DNA of 16,259 nucleotides from Microbacteriaceae bacterium (GTDB taxonomy: Bacteria; Actinomycetota; Actinomycetes; Actinomycetales; Microbacteriaceae), in the NCBI GenBank assembly GCA_026785785.1, contig JAJAZI010000282.1, positions 1 through 16,259 of the forward strand. The letters run 5' to 3'. The position numbers were made by a program, and so were the translations under genes. Shown one piece after another: positions 7,990 through 15,703 of this stretch. The stretch's first letter is position 1. Each line of letters begins with the position of its first letter. A model generated the notes under the pieces. It did not search any database. It was not told the origin of the DNA and saw only the letters and a list, made by a program, of their open reading frames with translations.

Positions 7990-8026
7990 AGAACGGGGAA
8001 GCCAGATCGCCTGACTTCCCCGTTCT
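7990..8026 (-). terminator. Hairpin between lipoprotein gene and ATPase gene
   Basis: Perfect 12-bp inverted repeat AGAACGGGGAAG (7990-8001) and CTTCCCCGTTCT (8015-8026) with a 13-nt loop, starting 18 nt after the lipoprotein stop. On the minus strand only a weak TGTTTC follows. It could be a terminator, or a hairpin protecting the 3' end of the lipoprotein mRNA. Either would give more binding protein than membrane components, as is usual for ABC importers. Confidence 0.7.
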
Positions 8027-8044
8027 CGGTGCTGCTATCCGGGA

Positions 8045-9163
8045 CTAACCGGCGAGGTAGGACGCAACCGGGATCTCACCGGCGATGATGCCGGCCTTGA
8101 TCTCGTCGAGCTCAGCCTGGAGGGTGTCAGCCACTTCACCCTCGTAGTCGTGGAACGGGGCCATCCCGACCGCGTCGTTCTCGAGGGTGCCGAGGAACGG
8201 CGTGTTGTCGAACTCGTCGTTGCCCGCGGCCTCCACGACGTCCGCAACCGCCACGTCGATGCCCTTGAGGATCGAGGTGAGGTACAGCTCCTTGTAGTCC
8301 GGGTCGCTCTCGTACAGGTCGGCGTCGACACCGATCATCGCGATCTTGGTGTCGGGGTTGGCCGCCATTGCCGCGTTGATCGCTTCTCCGGCGCTCTGGT
8401 AGATCGGTCCACCGACCGGCAGCAGCACGTCGGCGCCCTGGTCGATGAGGTTGTTCGCCGCCGCAAGCGCGTCGGTGCCGGGCTCGAAGCCGCCGATGAA
8501 CGTGCCATCCTGGGCTACGCTGTCCCAGCCGAGTACCTTGACGTCGGTACCCTTCTGCTCGTTGTGGTACGCGACGCCCTGGGCGAAGCCGTCCATGAAG
8601 ACGCTCACCGTCGGGAAGTTCATGCCGCCGAAGGTTCCGACGATGCCGGACGTGCTCCAGCTCGCCGCCGCATAGCCCGCGAGGAACGCCGCCTGTGCGG
8701 TGTCGAACACGATCGGCTTGATGTTCTCGGCGTCGGTCGTTCCGTCGAAGTCGGTGTCGGCGACGTCGTCGATGATGCTGTAGTTGAGGTCGGGGTTCGC
8801 GGTGGCGGCCTCGACGGTCGCGGCTGCGAGGTTGAAACCGACCGTGACGATGAGGTCGCAGCCCTCGGCGGCGAGGTTGTCGAGGTTGGGCGCGTAGTCC
8901 GCGTCGGTGTTCGACTCGACTTCGGTGTACTCGGATCCGACGGTCTCGGCACCGGCCTGGAGTCCCTCGAAGCCGAGCTGGTTGAACGACTTGTCGTCGA
9001 ATCCACCGGTGTCGGAGACCATGCAGGGAAGGAAGTCAGAGGTGGGCGAGGCCGCGCCGTTGTCCGTGTCGTCTTCCGGCGCTGCGGCACAGCCCGCGAG
9101 CAGGATGCCGACGGCGGCGATTGCCAGACCGCTGTAGGCGGTCCTTCGGGTGGGGTTTCTCAA
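8045..9163 (-). CDS. BMP/PnrA-family nucleoside-binding lipoprotein, copy adjacent to the transporter
   Basis: Extracytoplasmic substrate-binding lipoprotein of the importer. I choose TTG 9163 because GGAGG stands 5 nt upstream (GGAGGAAACC, then TTG) and the signal peptide starts there. No ATG or GTG lies between it and the lipobox. The result is 372 residues: basic RNPTRR, hydrophobic core, lipobox LAGC with Cys25, an acidic/Ser/Thr linker, then the PnrA-like domain with DTGGFDDKSFNQ (51-62) and KPIVFDTAQAAFLAGY. Cys25 should be lipidated and anchor the protein outside the membrane. PnrA/BmpA proteins of this kind bind purine or other nucleosides. The exact ligand cannot be read here. The frame runs upstream to 9247, but that part has no signal-peptide logic. 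Confidence 0.92.
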   Translation of the reverse strand: MRNPTRRTAYSGLAIAAVGILLAGCAAAPEDDTDNGAASPTSDFLPCMVSDTGGFDDKSFNQLGFEGLQAGAETVGSEYTEVESNTDADYAPNLDNLAAEGCDLIVTVGFNLAAATVEAATANPDLNYSIIDDVADTDFDGTTDAENIKPIVFDTAQAAFLAGYAAASWSTSGIVGTFGGMNFPTVSVFMDGFAQGVAYHNEQKGTDVKVLGWDSVAQDGTFIGGFEPGTDALAAANNLIDQGADVLLPVGGPIYQSAGEAINAAMAANPDTKIAMIGVDADLYESDPDYKELYLTSILKGIDVAVADVVEAAGNDEFDNTPFLGTLENDAVGMAPFHDYEGEVADTLQAELDEIKAGIIAGEIPVASYLAG

Positions 9164-9327
9164 GGTTTCCTCCAGGGTGGTGCCCGGAACTCGAATGCCG
9201 GGCCGCATTGGGCCAACGTTACGACAAGTTACGCCCGTGCGAGGCAATATTTGAGGTCACGTCGCCCAATGGTTACAAACCCGGGATCAGGCCGAATCCC
9301 GCCGGTAACCGGGCGGTTCTCCCGAAC
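9164..9327 (-). promoter_or_regulatory. Intergenic region between the two lipoprotein genes
   Basis: This 164-bp gap is the widest inside the minus-strand cluster and probably carries a promoter for the transporter part. I see a direct repeat GTTACG at 9218-9223 and 9228-9233, with centres 10 bp (about one helical turn) apart, and a related GTTACA at 9272-9277. AT-richer patches (AAATATTG on the minus strand at about 9245-9252) may belong to a promoter, but I cannot assign -35 and -10 boxes with confidence. The ribosome binding site GGAGG is at the downstream end. Confidence 0.4.
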
Positions 9328-10395
9328 CTACTCGGGTGCGCTTGGCGAGCTGATCACGAGCGAGCCGTCGATGATCTCCCCGCGCAGGCCGTCGAGTTCG
9401 GCGGAGAGCTCCGCGGGCACACGCGAGGCGAGGGAGTGGTAGGGAGCGAGCCCGACGCCGCCGTTCTCAAGGGTGCCGATGTAGGGCGCGTTCGTGAAGG
9501 CCTCCGCGCTGCTCTGCCGGGCGATTTCGGCCACCGCGTCGCCGGTGTTCTTGAGTACCGAGGTGAGCACAAGGTCGCGGTAGTCAGCGGGGAGGGTCTC
9601 AAAGCCGTCGTTGTCCACCCAGATGATCGCGACGCCGTCGGCGTCTCGCGCCGCAGCGGCCGCGCCCTCGCCGACCTGCCCGGCGACCGGCAGGATCACG
9701 TCGGCGCCCTGGTCGATGAACGCCCGCGTGGTGGCGAGCCCCTTGCCGGTGTCTTCGAAGTCGCCCGTGAACACCCCGTCCTGGCTCGCCTTGTCCCAGC
9801 CGAGGGCGACGACCGCGGTGCCGTGCACTTCGTTGTACTTCGCGACGCCGTCGACGAAGCCGTCCATGAACAGGGTGACCGGGGGCTGGTTTCCCCCGCC
9901 GAACGTCGCGACGATACCCGTGGCGCTGACCCCGGCGGCGAGGTAGCCCGCCAGGAACGCCGCTTGGGCGGTGTCGAAGACGATGGGCTTCACATTGGGC
10001 CCGTCGATCTGCTCATCGACGATCGCGAAGTCGACGCCGGGATTGAGTTCCGCCTGCTCCGCGGTCGCCGGGGCGAGTTCGTAGCCGACAGTGAGGATCA
10101 AGCCGCACCCGGTGTCGACGGCCGCCTGCACGTTGGGGGCCAGGTCGGACTCCGAGGTGGAGACGAGAACCTGCGCGCCGATGCCGAGCTCCTTCTCGGC
10201 CTGCTGGAGACCGGCCCAGCTGGACTGATTGAAGGAGCGGTCCTCGAGACCTCCTGAGTTGGTCACCATGACGGCGCAGAAGTCGGACACGTTCTCGGCG
10301 TCCTGCTCTGGTGGGGTGGCGCATCCGGCGAGCGCGAGGAGCGGCACGGTCACGATGGCGGCGATGGCGAGGCGAACGCGGGGCATGGTAGACAT
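9328..10395 (-). CDS. BMP/PnrA-family nucleoside-binding lipoprotein, second copy
   Basis: Paralogue of the neighbouring lipoprotein. It has 355 residues from ATG 10395 (an in-frame ATG at 10386 is possible). Signal peptide with basic PRVR, hydrophobic core, lipobox LAGC with Cys25, short linker, then the PnrA-like domain with NSGGLEDRSFNQ (46-57) and the shared KPIVFDTAQAAFLAGY. It is clearly diverged from the other copy over most of its length, so it may bind another nucleoside or serve the same permease with different affinity. The start overlaps the manC stop by one base (TGATG), so translation is probably coupled to manC, an unexpected partner. No strong ribosome binding site precedes it. 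Confidence 0.9.
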   Translation of the reverse strand: MSTMPRVRLAIAAIVTVPLLALAGCATPPEQDAENVSDFCAVMVTNSGGLEDRSFNQSSWAGLQQAEKELGIGAQVLVSTSESDLAPNVQAAVDTGCGLILTVGYELAPATAEQAELNPGVDFAIVDEQIDGPNVKPIVFDTAQAAFLAGYLAAGVSATGIVATFGGGNQPPVTLFMDGFVDGVAKYNEVHGTAVVALGWDKASQDGVFTGDFEDTGKGLATTRAFIDQGADVILPVAGQVGEGAAAAARDADGVAIIWVDNDGFETLPADYRDLVLTSVLKNTGDAVAEIARQSSAEAFTNAPYIGTLENGGVGLAPYHSLASRVPAELSAELDGLRGEIIDGSLVISSPSAPE

Positions 10396-11516
10396 CAAAG
10401 CACGTCGTTGCTGCCGGAGAGCTTGAGCGCATCGACGACGGCCTTCACCCGTTGCGCATTCGCGCTGGTCGTGACGAGCAGGGCATCAGGGGTGTCGACG
10501 ACGACGATGTCGGAGACGCCGATGAGCGAGATGAGCCGCCCGGTCTGGCTGACGACGATTCCGGTCGACGAGTCCGCGAGCACTCGTGCGTTCTCGCCGA
10601 GAATCGCGAGGTTGGATGGCCCGCCGGTGGAGTGCAGCTTGGCGATGGCCGCGAAGTCGCCGACATCATCCCAGTCGAAGTCGCCGGGGATGACCGCGAG
10701 GCGTCCCGCCCTGGCCGCAGGCTCGGCGACCGAGTAGTCGATCGCGATCTTCTTGAGCATCGGCCAGACCTTGTCGACGACTGCGCCTCGACGTGGGGTG
10801 TCCCACGCCTCGGCGAGTTCGGTGAGCCCGGCGAGGAGCGCGGGCTCGGACTCGCCCAGCTGGGCCAGGAGCACGTCGGCGCGCGAGATGAACATGCCGG
10901 CGTTCCACAGGTAGTTGCCGTCGTCGACGTAGTGCTTTGCGGTCTCCAGATCGGGCTTCTCGACGAAGCTGTCGGCCCTGAGGGCCGTCGGTGCCTCGGT
11001 GATGTCGAGCTGCCCGTCGCAGTGGATGTAGCCGAACCCGATGGCCGGCTCGGTCGGCGTGATGCCGATCGTGGCGATGTAGCCGGCATCCGCCGCCGCG
11101 ACCGCCGCGACGACGGCGCGGCGGAAGGCCTTCTGATCGGCGATCACATGGTCGGCCGCGAACGAGCCCACGATGACGCCGGGCTCCCGGCGCTCAAGGA
11201 TGGCCGCCGCGAGGCCGATCGCCGCGGAGGAGTCCTTCGGCTCGCTCTCGAGCACCACATTCGGGTCGGTCAGGTTGGGCAGCTGCCCCTCCACCGCCGC
11301 ACGATGCGCCCGCCCGGTGACGACCATGATGCGCTCCTCTCCCGAGAGCGGCGAGAGGCGATCCCACGTCGCGCGGAGCAGCGTGCTTCCCGACCCGGTG
11401 AGGTCGTGCAGGAACTTCGGGGCGTCGGCGCGGGACAGCGGCCACAGGCGCGAACCAATTCCTCCGGCGGGGATGATGCTGTAAAACCGATCGAGTCCAT
11501 CCCGCTGCGAAGTCAT
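10395..11516 (-). CDS. manC: Mannose-1-phosphate guanylyltransferase
   Basis: Makes GDP-mannose from GTP and mannose-1-phosphate in the cytosol. It has 373 residues, so it is the short monofunctional form without the phosphomannose isomerase domain. Nucleotide-binding signature PAGGIGSRLWPLSR...PKF is at 16-35, the metal-site region SFAADHVI at 118-125 (Asp122), sugar-binding FVEKP at 184-188 and NYLWNAGMF at 201-209. The start ATG 11516 lies within 20 residues of the signature as usual. It is transcribed divergently from a mannosyltransferase-like gene, which probably uses its product, and its stop overlaps the start of a lipoprotein gene. A TAGGGT 6 nt before the ATG could be a -10 box for a leaderless transcript or a weak ribosome site. 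Confidence 0.94.
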   Translation of the reverse strand: MTSQRDGLDRFYSIIPAGGIGSRLWPLSRADAPKFLHDLTGSGSTLLRATWDRLSPLSGEERIMVVTGRAHRAAVEGQLPNLTDPNVVLESEPKDSSAAIGLAAAILERREPGVIVGSFAADHVIADQKAFRRAVVAAVAAADAGYIATIGITPTEPAIGFGYIHCDGQLDITEAPTALRADSFVEKPDLETAKHYVDDGNYLWNAGMFISRADVLLAQLGESEPALLAGLTELAEAWDTPRRGAVVDKVWPMLKKIAIDYSVAEPAARAGRLAVIPGDFDWDDVGDFAAIAKLHSTGGPSNLAILGENARVLADSSTGIVVSQTGRLISLIGVSDIVVVDTPDALLVTTSANAQRVKAVVDALKLSGSNDVL

Positions 11517-11523
11517 GGCTTCA

Positions 11524-11580
11524 CCCTAATGCGAGGCCTAGCGCGACGCCCAGCGCGAGCCCAGCGCGAGCCCAGCGCGA
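11524..11580. repeat. 11-bp tandem repeats in the divergent manC/glycosyltransferase promoter region
   Basis: GCCCAGCGCGA occurs three times without a gap (11548-11558, 11559-11569, 11570-11580). It is preceded by GCCTAGCGCGA (11536-11546) and a degenerate CCCTAATGCGA (11524-11534). An 11-bp period puts every unit on about the same face of the helix, as expected of a multi-site operator. The innermost unit overlaps the likely start region of manC. It could also be a simple slippage array. Confidence 0.8.
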
Positions 11581-11659
11581 GCCAGTAAGCGGCAGTTCAC
11601 CGGAACGCCATCGGCGGCCCCTAACGTCGCTGGCGTCGGGAGCCTGATTGGGGAGCCAC

Positions 11660-12847
11660 GTGCGAGTCGCAGTCGTCAGCGAGAGTTTTCTGCCCACCCT
11701 CAACGGTGTCACCACGAGCGTCTGCAAGGTGCTCGAGCACCTCGCCCGCTCAGGCCACGAGGCGATCGTCATCGCCCCCGCCGCCGGCGCCCCCGCGAGC
11801 TACGCCGGATTCCCGGTGCATGCCGTCCCCTATATTGCCTACCGCCAGTTCCCGGTGGGGCTCCCGAGTCCCCTCGTGCAGAAGCTGCTGGGCGACTTCC
11901 GGCCCGACATCGTCCATGCGGCGTCCCCCTTCCTGCTCGGCGCCCAGGCGATCGCCGCCGCCCGCCGCACCGGCATCCCGTCCGTGGCAATCTTTCAGAC
12001 CGATGTCGCCGGATACGCACGCCGCAACAACCTCGGCCGGGCCACCGGCTTCGCCTGGCGGCTCGTGCGCTGGGTGCACGAGGGCGCCGACCTCACCCTC
12101 GTGCCGTCCTCGGCGTCGATGGCCGACCTCTCCGCCGCAGGCGTTGGCAACCTCGCCCGCTGGGGACGGGGGGTCGATCTGACGGGCTACCATCCGCGAA
12201 ACCGTGCCACCCCCGACGCTACCCGGCTTCGGCGGCGAGTTGCGCCTCATGGCGAGACGATCATCGGCTACGTCGGTCGCATCGCTCCGGAGAAGCAGCT
12301 CGAACAGCTCGCTGCGCTCCGCGGCCTGGCCGGCATCCGCTTGGCGATCGTCGGCGGCGGTCCTGCGCTGCCGCAGGTCGTGCGTGCCCTGAGGGGCATG
12401 CCGGTCAGCTACCTCGGTGTGCTCACGGGGGCCGAACTGGCCATCGCGTACGCAAGCTTCGACGCTTTCGTGCACACGGGCACCGAGGAGACCTTCGGGC
12501 AGACCCTGCAGGAGGCGCACGCCAGTGGCCTGCCGGTTCTCGCCCCCAGAGCGGGCGGACCTATCGACCTCGTCGAACACGGGGTCGACGGGTTCCTGTT
12601 CGAGCCGGGCGACGGTGCGGCGCTCAAGTCCTTCGCCCGGACTCTCGCCGCTGATCCGGCGCTGCGGCTGCGGATGGGCGAGGCCGGCCGCCGCGCGGTG
12701 CTCGGAAGGTCGTGGGAAACGGTGTGCGCCGACCTCATGGGCCACTACTCGAGCACCATCTCACGCAGGGGCGCCAACCTCGCGCTCGAGCGCCGCTCAA
12801 CAGCATCCGTCCGCGACGGGGCCGGAAGTATCTCGACATCGAGCTAG
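11660..12847 (+). CDS. GT4 glycosyltransferase, probable GDP-mannose-dependent alpha-mannosyltransferase (MgtA-like)
   Basis: GT-B fold glycosyltransferase acting at the inner face of the membrane. GTG 11660 is chosen because GGGGAG lies 4 nt upstream and the product starts MRVAVVSESFLPTLNGVTTSV, the typical family N-terminus. A TTG at 11648 would add four residues. It has 395 residues. The acceptor domain occupies about 1-185. The donor domain has GYVGRIAPEKQLEQL (203-217) and the EX7E motif with E277 and E285 in HTGTEETFGQTLQEA, then GGPIDLVEHGVDGFLF. Family relatives (MgtA, PimB of corynebacteria and mycobacteria) add mannose to glycolipids. The divergent manC supports GDP-mannose as donor. 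The acceptor is not known. Confidence 0.88.
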   Translation: MRVAVVSESFLPTLNGVTTSVCKVLEHLARSGHEAIVIAPAAGAPASYAGFPVHAVPYIAYRQFPVGLPSPLVQKLLGDFRPDIVHAASPFLLGAQAIAAARRTGIPSVAIFQTDVAGYARRNNLGRATGFAWRLVRWVHEGADLTLVPSSASMADLSAAGVGNLARWGRGVDLTGYHPRNRATPDATRLRRRVAPHGETIIGYVGRIAPEKQLEQLAALRGLAGIRLAIVGGGPALPQVVRALRGMPVSYLGVLTGAELAIAYASFDAFVHTGTEETFGQTLQEAHASGLPVLAPRAGGPIDLVEHGVDGFLFEPGDGAALKSFARTLAADPALRLRMGEAGRRAVLGRSWETVCADLMGHYSSTISRRGANLALERRSTASVRDGAGSISTSS

Positions 12848-12857
12848 TTGAGCGTTT

Positions 12858-12869
12858 GGGGTGCACCCC
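12858..12869. promoter_or_regulatory. Perfect 12-bp palindrome GGGGTGCACCCC
   Basis: A perfect dyad 10 nt after the glycosyltransferase stop and about 100 bp before sdhC. It has no T-tract and no loop, so a protein-binding site is more likely than a terminator. The binding protein is unknown. Confidence 0.4.
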
Positions 12870-12895
12870 GCCCCTCGCTCCCGGGAATAGACTGT

Positions 12896-12918
12896 ATTCG
12901 TTCGGCCAACGAACGAAT
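12896..12918. promoter_or_regulatory. Inverted repeat upstream of sdhC, candidate operator
   Basis: Perfect 9-bp arms ATTCGTTCG (12896-12904) and CGAACGAAT (12910-12918) around GCCAA. It starts 2 bp after TAGACT (12888-12893), which could be a -10 box. If so, the dyad covers the transcription start, the place for a repressor. Actinobacterial sdh operons are controlled by regulators such as DtxR, RamB and AcnR in corynebacteria. I cannot match this dyad to any of them. Confidence 0.5.
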
Positions 12919-12922
12919 GCTT

Positions 12923-12959
12923 GCCCCGGCATCGGGGCCACAATCATCCGCAGGGAGGG
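12923..12959 (+). promoter_or_regulatory. sdhC leader hairpin and strong ribosome binding site
   Basis: GCCCCG (12923-12928) and CGGGGC (12933-12938) form a 6-bp hairpin with a GCAT loop. AGGGAGGG at 12952-12959 then stands 6 nt before GTG 12966, a strong ribosome site that decides the sdhC start. Confidence 0.6.
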
Positions 12960-12965
12960 TTACTC

Positions 12966-13415
12966 GTGTCCGAGAAATCCGCGGGAGGCCTGGCCACTGC
13001 TGGCCGGGTCAACAAATACCCGCTGCCCCGGATCCGAGCCCCCAAAGCTCCGGCCGGAACGCTTTATCGAGGCAACACCGGAATGTGGTCGTGGGTGCTC
13101 CACCGCATCACGGGTGTCGCCATCTTCTTCTTCCTCCTCGTGCACATCCTCGACACGGCACTCGTGCGGGTGAGCCCTGAGGCCTACAACGTCGTCATCG
13201 AGTCGTACAAGACGCCCATCATGGGGCTCGGCGAACTCGGCCTCGTGGTCGCGATCGGCTTCCACGCCCTCAACGGCCTGCGCATCATCCTGATCGACTT
13301 CTGGAGCGTCGGTCCGAGGTACCACAAGCTCATGTTCGTCGTCGTGATCCTGCTCTGGGTCATCCTGCTCATCGGCTTCACCCCCCGCCACCTCATGCAC
13401 GTGTTCGGAGGCTAG
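12966..13415 (+). CDS. sdhC: Succinate dehydrogenase, cytochrome b556 subunit
   Basis: Membrane anchor of complex II that carries heme b and helps form the quinone site. It has 149 residues from GTG 12966, set by the strong ribosome site; frames reaching further upstream start in the leader. The SdhC motif SWVLHRITG is at 42-50, followed by three predicted spans at about 50-68, 88-110 and 120-138. Histidines H46, H60 and H100 (in GFHALNGLRIILIDF) are visible; H100 is the best candidate heme ligand by comparison with the family pattern HxxxGxR. First gene of sdhCDAB, with sdhD 3 bp after the stop. Confidence 0.94.
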   Translation: MSEKSAGGLATAGRVNKYPLPRIRAPKAPAGTLYRGNTGMWSWVLHRITGVAIFFFLLVHILDTALVRVSPEAYNVVIESYKTPIMGLGELGLVVAIGFHALNGLRIILIDFWSVGPRYHKLMFVVVILLWVILLIGFTPRHLMHVFGG

Positions 13416-13418
13416 AAC

Positions 13419-13877
13419 ATGTCGACCGTCAACATCGAAACCCCGAGGGCACCTCGCTCGACGGGAGCCCGCCGCGGCGTCAACCTCGAGAAGTGGGGCT
13501 GGATCTACATGCGCGCGAGCGGCGTAGTCCTCGTCGTGCTCATCTTCGGGCACCTCTTCGTCAACCTCGTCGCCGGCGAGGGCGTCAAGGCGATCGACTT
13601 CGCCTTCGTCGCCGGCAAGTGGGCCGACCCGTTCTGGGTCGTCTGGGACACCGCCCTGCTCTGGCTCGCCCTAATCCACGGCGCCAACGGGATGCGCACG
13701 ATCGTCAACGACTACGCGAGCAACGCTCTCCTCCGCACCATCTTCAAGGGCGCGCTTCTCGTGTCCACCGTCGCACTGCTCACCCTGGGAACCCTCGTGA
13801 TCTATACCTTTGAACCGTGTCCTGTCGGCGCTCCGGCCGAACTTCTTCCGTCGTTCTGCGAGGCGGGTCGACCTTGA
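13419..13877 (+). CDS. sdhD: Succinate dehydrogenase, hydrophobic membrane anchor subunit
   Basis: Second membrane anchor of complex II, pairing with SdhC. It has 152 residues from ATG 13419, with GGAGG (13407-13411) 7 nt upstream. The N-terminus is basic and cytoplasmic. Spans are at about 33-52, 73-92 and 108-130. Conserved-looking features are MRASG (31-35), GHLFVNL with H45 (a candidate heme ligand) and [15 protein letters not shown] with H87. The tail after the last span has two Cys (134, 147). The stop overlaps the sdhA TTG start. Confidence 0.93.
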   Translation: MSTVNIETPRAPRSTGARRGVNLEKWGWIYMRASGVVLVVLIFGHLFVNLVAGEGVKAIDFAFVAGKWADPFWVVWDTALLWLALIHGANGMRTIVNDYASNALLRTIFKGALLVSTVALLTLGTLVIYTFEPCPVGAPAELLPSFCEAGRP

Positions 13878-15703
13878 GCGCTGTGACCGACGACACCACC
13901 CGCGGCACCATCATCGACGGCATCCACTACCACCAGCACGACGTCGTCATCGTCGGAGCGGGCGGGGCGGGGATGCGCGCGGCGATCGAGGCCGGACCGA
14001 ACGCCAACACCGCCGTCATCTCGAAGCTCTACCCGACCAGGTCGCACACGGGAGCGGCGCAGGGCGGCATGGCCGCCGCGCTCGCCAACGTCGAGGAAGA
14101 CAACTGGGAGTGGCACACCTTCGACACCGTCAAGGGCGGGGACTACCTCGTCGACCAGGATGCGGCGGAGATCCTCGCGAAGGAGGCCATCGACGCGGTC
14201 ATCGACCTCGAGAACATGGGCCTGCCGTTCAACCGCACCCCCGACGGCAAGATCGACCAGCGTCGCTTCGGCGGCCACACTGCCGAGCACGGCAAGGCCC
14301 CGGTGCGGCGCGCATGCTACGCCGCGGACCGCACCGGCCACATGATCCTGCAGACGCTGTACCAAAACTGCGTCAAGCACGGCATCAACTTCTTCAACGA
14401 GTTCTATGTGCTCGACCTGCTGATGACCGACGTGCCCGGGGAGAAGAAGGGCACGACGACCCGCAGGCCGTCGGGCGTCGTCGCCTACGAGCTGGCGACC
14501 GGCGAGATCCACGTGTTCCAGGCCAAGGCGATCATCTTTGCGACTGGCGGCTACGGAAAGATCTTCAAGACGACCTCGAACGCCCACACCCTCACCGGTG
14601 ACGGCGTCGGGATCATCTGGCGCAAGGGCCTGCCGCTCGAGGACATGGAGTTCTTCCAGTTCCACCCGACGGGACTCGCCGGGCTGGGCATCCTGCTCTC
14701 CGAGGCGGCCCGCGGCGAGGGAGCGATCCTGCGCAACAGCGAGGGCGAGCGCTTCATGGAGCGGTACGCGCCGACGATCAAGGACCTTGCGCCGCGTGAC
14801 ATCATCGCGCGCTGCATGGCGACCGAGATCCGCGAGGGACGCGGCGGCGGCCCGAACAAGGACTACGTCTTCCTCGACATCACCCACCTCGAGCCAGCTG
14901 TCATCGACGCGAAGCTGCCCGACATCACCGAGTTCGCCCGCACCTATCTCGGCGTCGAGCCGTACTACGAACCCGTTCCCGTGCTGCCGACCGCGCACTA
15001 CGCGATGGGCGGCATCCCGACCAACGTCAACGCCGAGGTGCTCAGCGACAACACCACCGTCGTGCCCGGCCTGTATGCGGCCGGCGAGTGCGCGTGCGTC
15101 AGCGTGCACGGCTCCAACCGGCTGGGCACCAACTCGCTGCTCGACATCAACGTGTTCGGCAAGCGTGCCGGCAAGAACGCCGTCGAGTACGTCAAGACCG
15201 CCGAGTTCGTGCCACTGCCGGTCGACCCGGCCGCCGGCGTCCTCGCCGTCCTGGCCGGGGTGCGCCAGGGCAACGGCACGGAGCGGATCTCCGACATCCG
15301 CCGCGAGCTGCAGGAGTCGATGGACCGCAACGCTCAGGTCTACCGCACCGAGGAGTCGCTCGGCGAGGTAACCGAGCTCATCGAGCGGCTGCGCGCGCGG
15401 TACAAGAACATCGCTGTGCAAGACAAGGGCAAGCGGTTCAACACCGACCTGCTCGAGGCTGTCGAGCTGGGCTTCCTGCTCGACCTCGCCGAGGTGCTCG
15501 TCTACTCGGCCCGCTCGCGCAAGGAGAGCCGCGGAGGACACTTCCGCGAGGACTTCCCGACGCGCGACGACGCGAACTACCTCGTGCACACCATGGCCTA
15601 CCTGACCGGTGACCCCGAGTCGGCCGATGCGGGTGAGCACATCCGGCTCGACACCAAGCCGGTCGTCATCACCAACTACCCCCCAATGGAGAGGAAGTAC
15701 TGA
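13874..15703 (+). CDS. sdhA: Succinate dehydrogenase flavoprotein subunit
   Basis: Catalytic subunit oxidising succinate to fumarate with covalent FAD. From TTG 13874 it has 609 residues. This start overlaps the sdhD stop (TTGA) and has GAGGCGGG 6 nt upstream. GTG 13883 would shorten it by three residues and is the main alternative. FAD-binding GAGGAG is at 28-33. SHTGAAQGG holds H58, the expected flavinylated histidine. Active-site motifs are FQFHPTG (261-267), EAARGEG (277-283), HYAMGG (375-380) and [13 protein letters not shown] (412-424). The C-terminal helical domain ends in a short [15 protein letters not shown] tail as usual. It is followed by sdhB at a one-base TGATG overlap. Confidence 0.96.
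   Translation: MSAVTDDTTRGTIIDGIHYHQHDVVIVGAGGAGMRAAIEAGPNANTAVISKLYPTRSHTGAAQGGMAAALANVEEDNWEWHTFDTVKGGDYLVDQDAAEILAKEAIDAVIDLENMGLPFNRTPDGKIDQRRFGGHTAEHGKAPVRRACYAADRTGHMILQTLYQNCVKHGINFFNEFYVLDLLMTDVPGEKKGTTTRRPSGVVAYELATGEIHVFQAKAIIFATGGYGKIFKTTSNAHTLTGDGVGIIWRKGLPLEDMEFFQFHPTGLAGLGILLSEAARGEGAILRNSEGERFMERYAPTIKDLAPRDIIARCMATEIREGRGGGPNKDYVFLDITHLEPAVIDAKLPDITEFARTYLGVEPYYEPVPVLPTAHYAMGGIPTNVNAEVLSDNTTVVPGLYAAGECACVSVHGSNRLGTNSLLDINVFGKRAGKNAVEYVKTAEFVPLPVDPAAGVLAVLAGVRQGNGTERISDIRRELQESMDRNAQVYRTEESLGEVTELIERLRARYKNIAVQDKGKRFNTDLLEAVELGFLLDLAEVLVYSARSRKESRGGHFREDFPTRDDANYLVHTMAYLTGDPESADAGEHIRLDTKPVVITNYPPMERKY

Noticed and set aside
9164..9247. Longer N-terminus for the first lipoprotein, starting near 9247
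   Set aside because: It would put about 28 non-hydrophobic residues before the signal peptide. TTG 9163 has GGAGG at good distance and starts the signal peptide directly.
9164..9327. Purine riboswitch upstream of the nucleoside transporter
   Set aside because: I found no recognisable purine-riboswitch core or matching stem arrangement, only short direct repeats.
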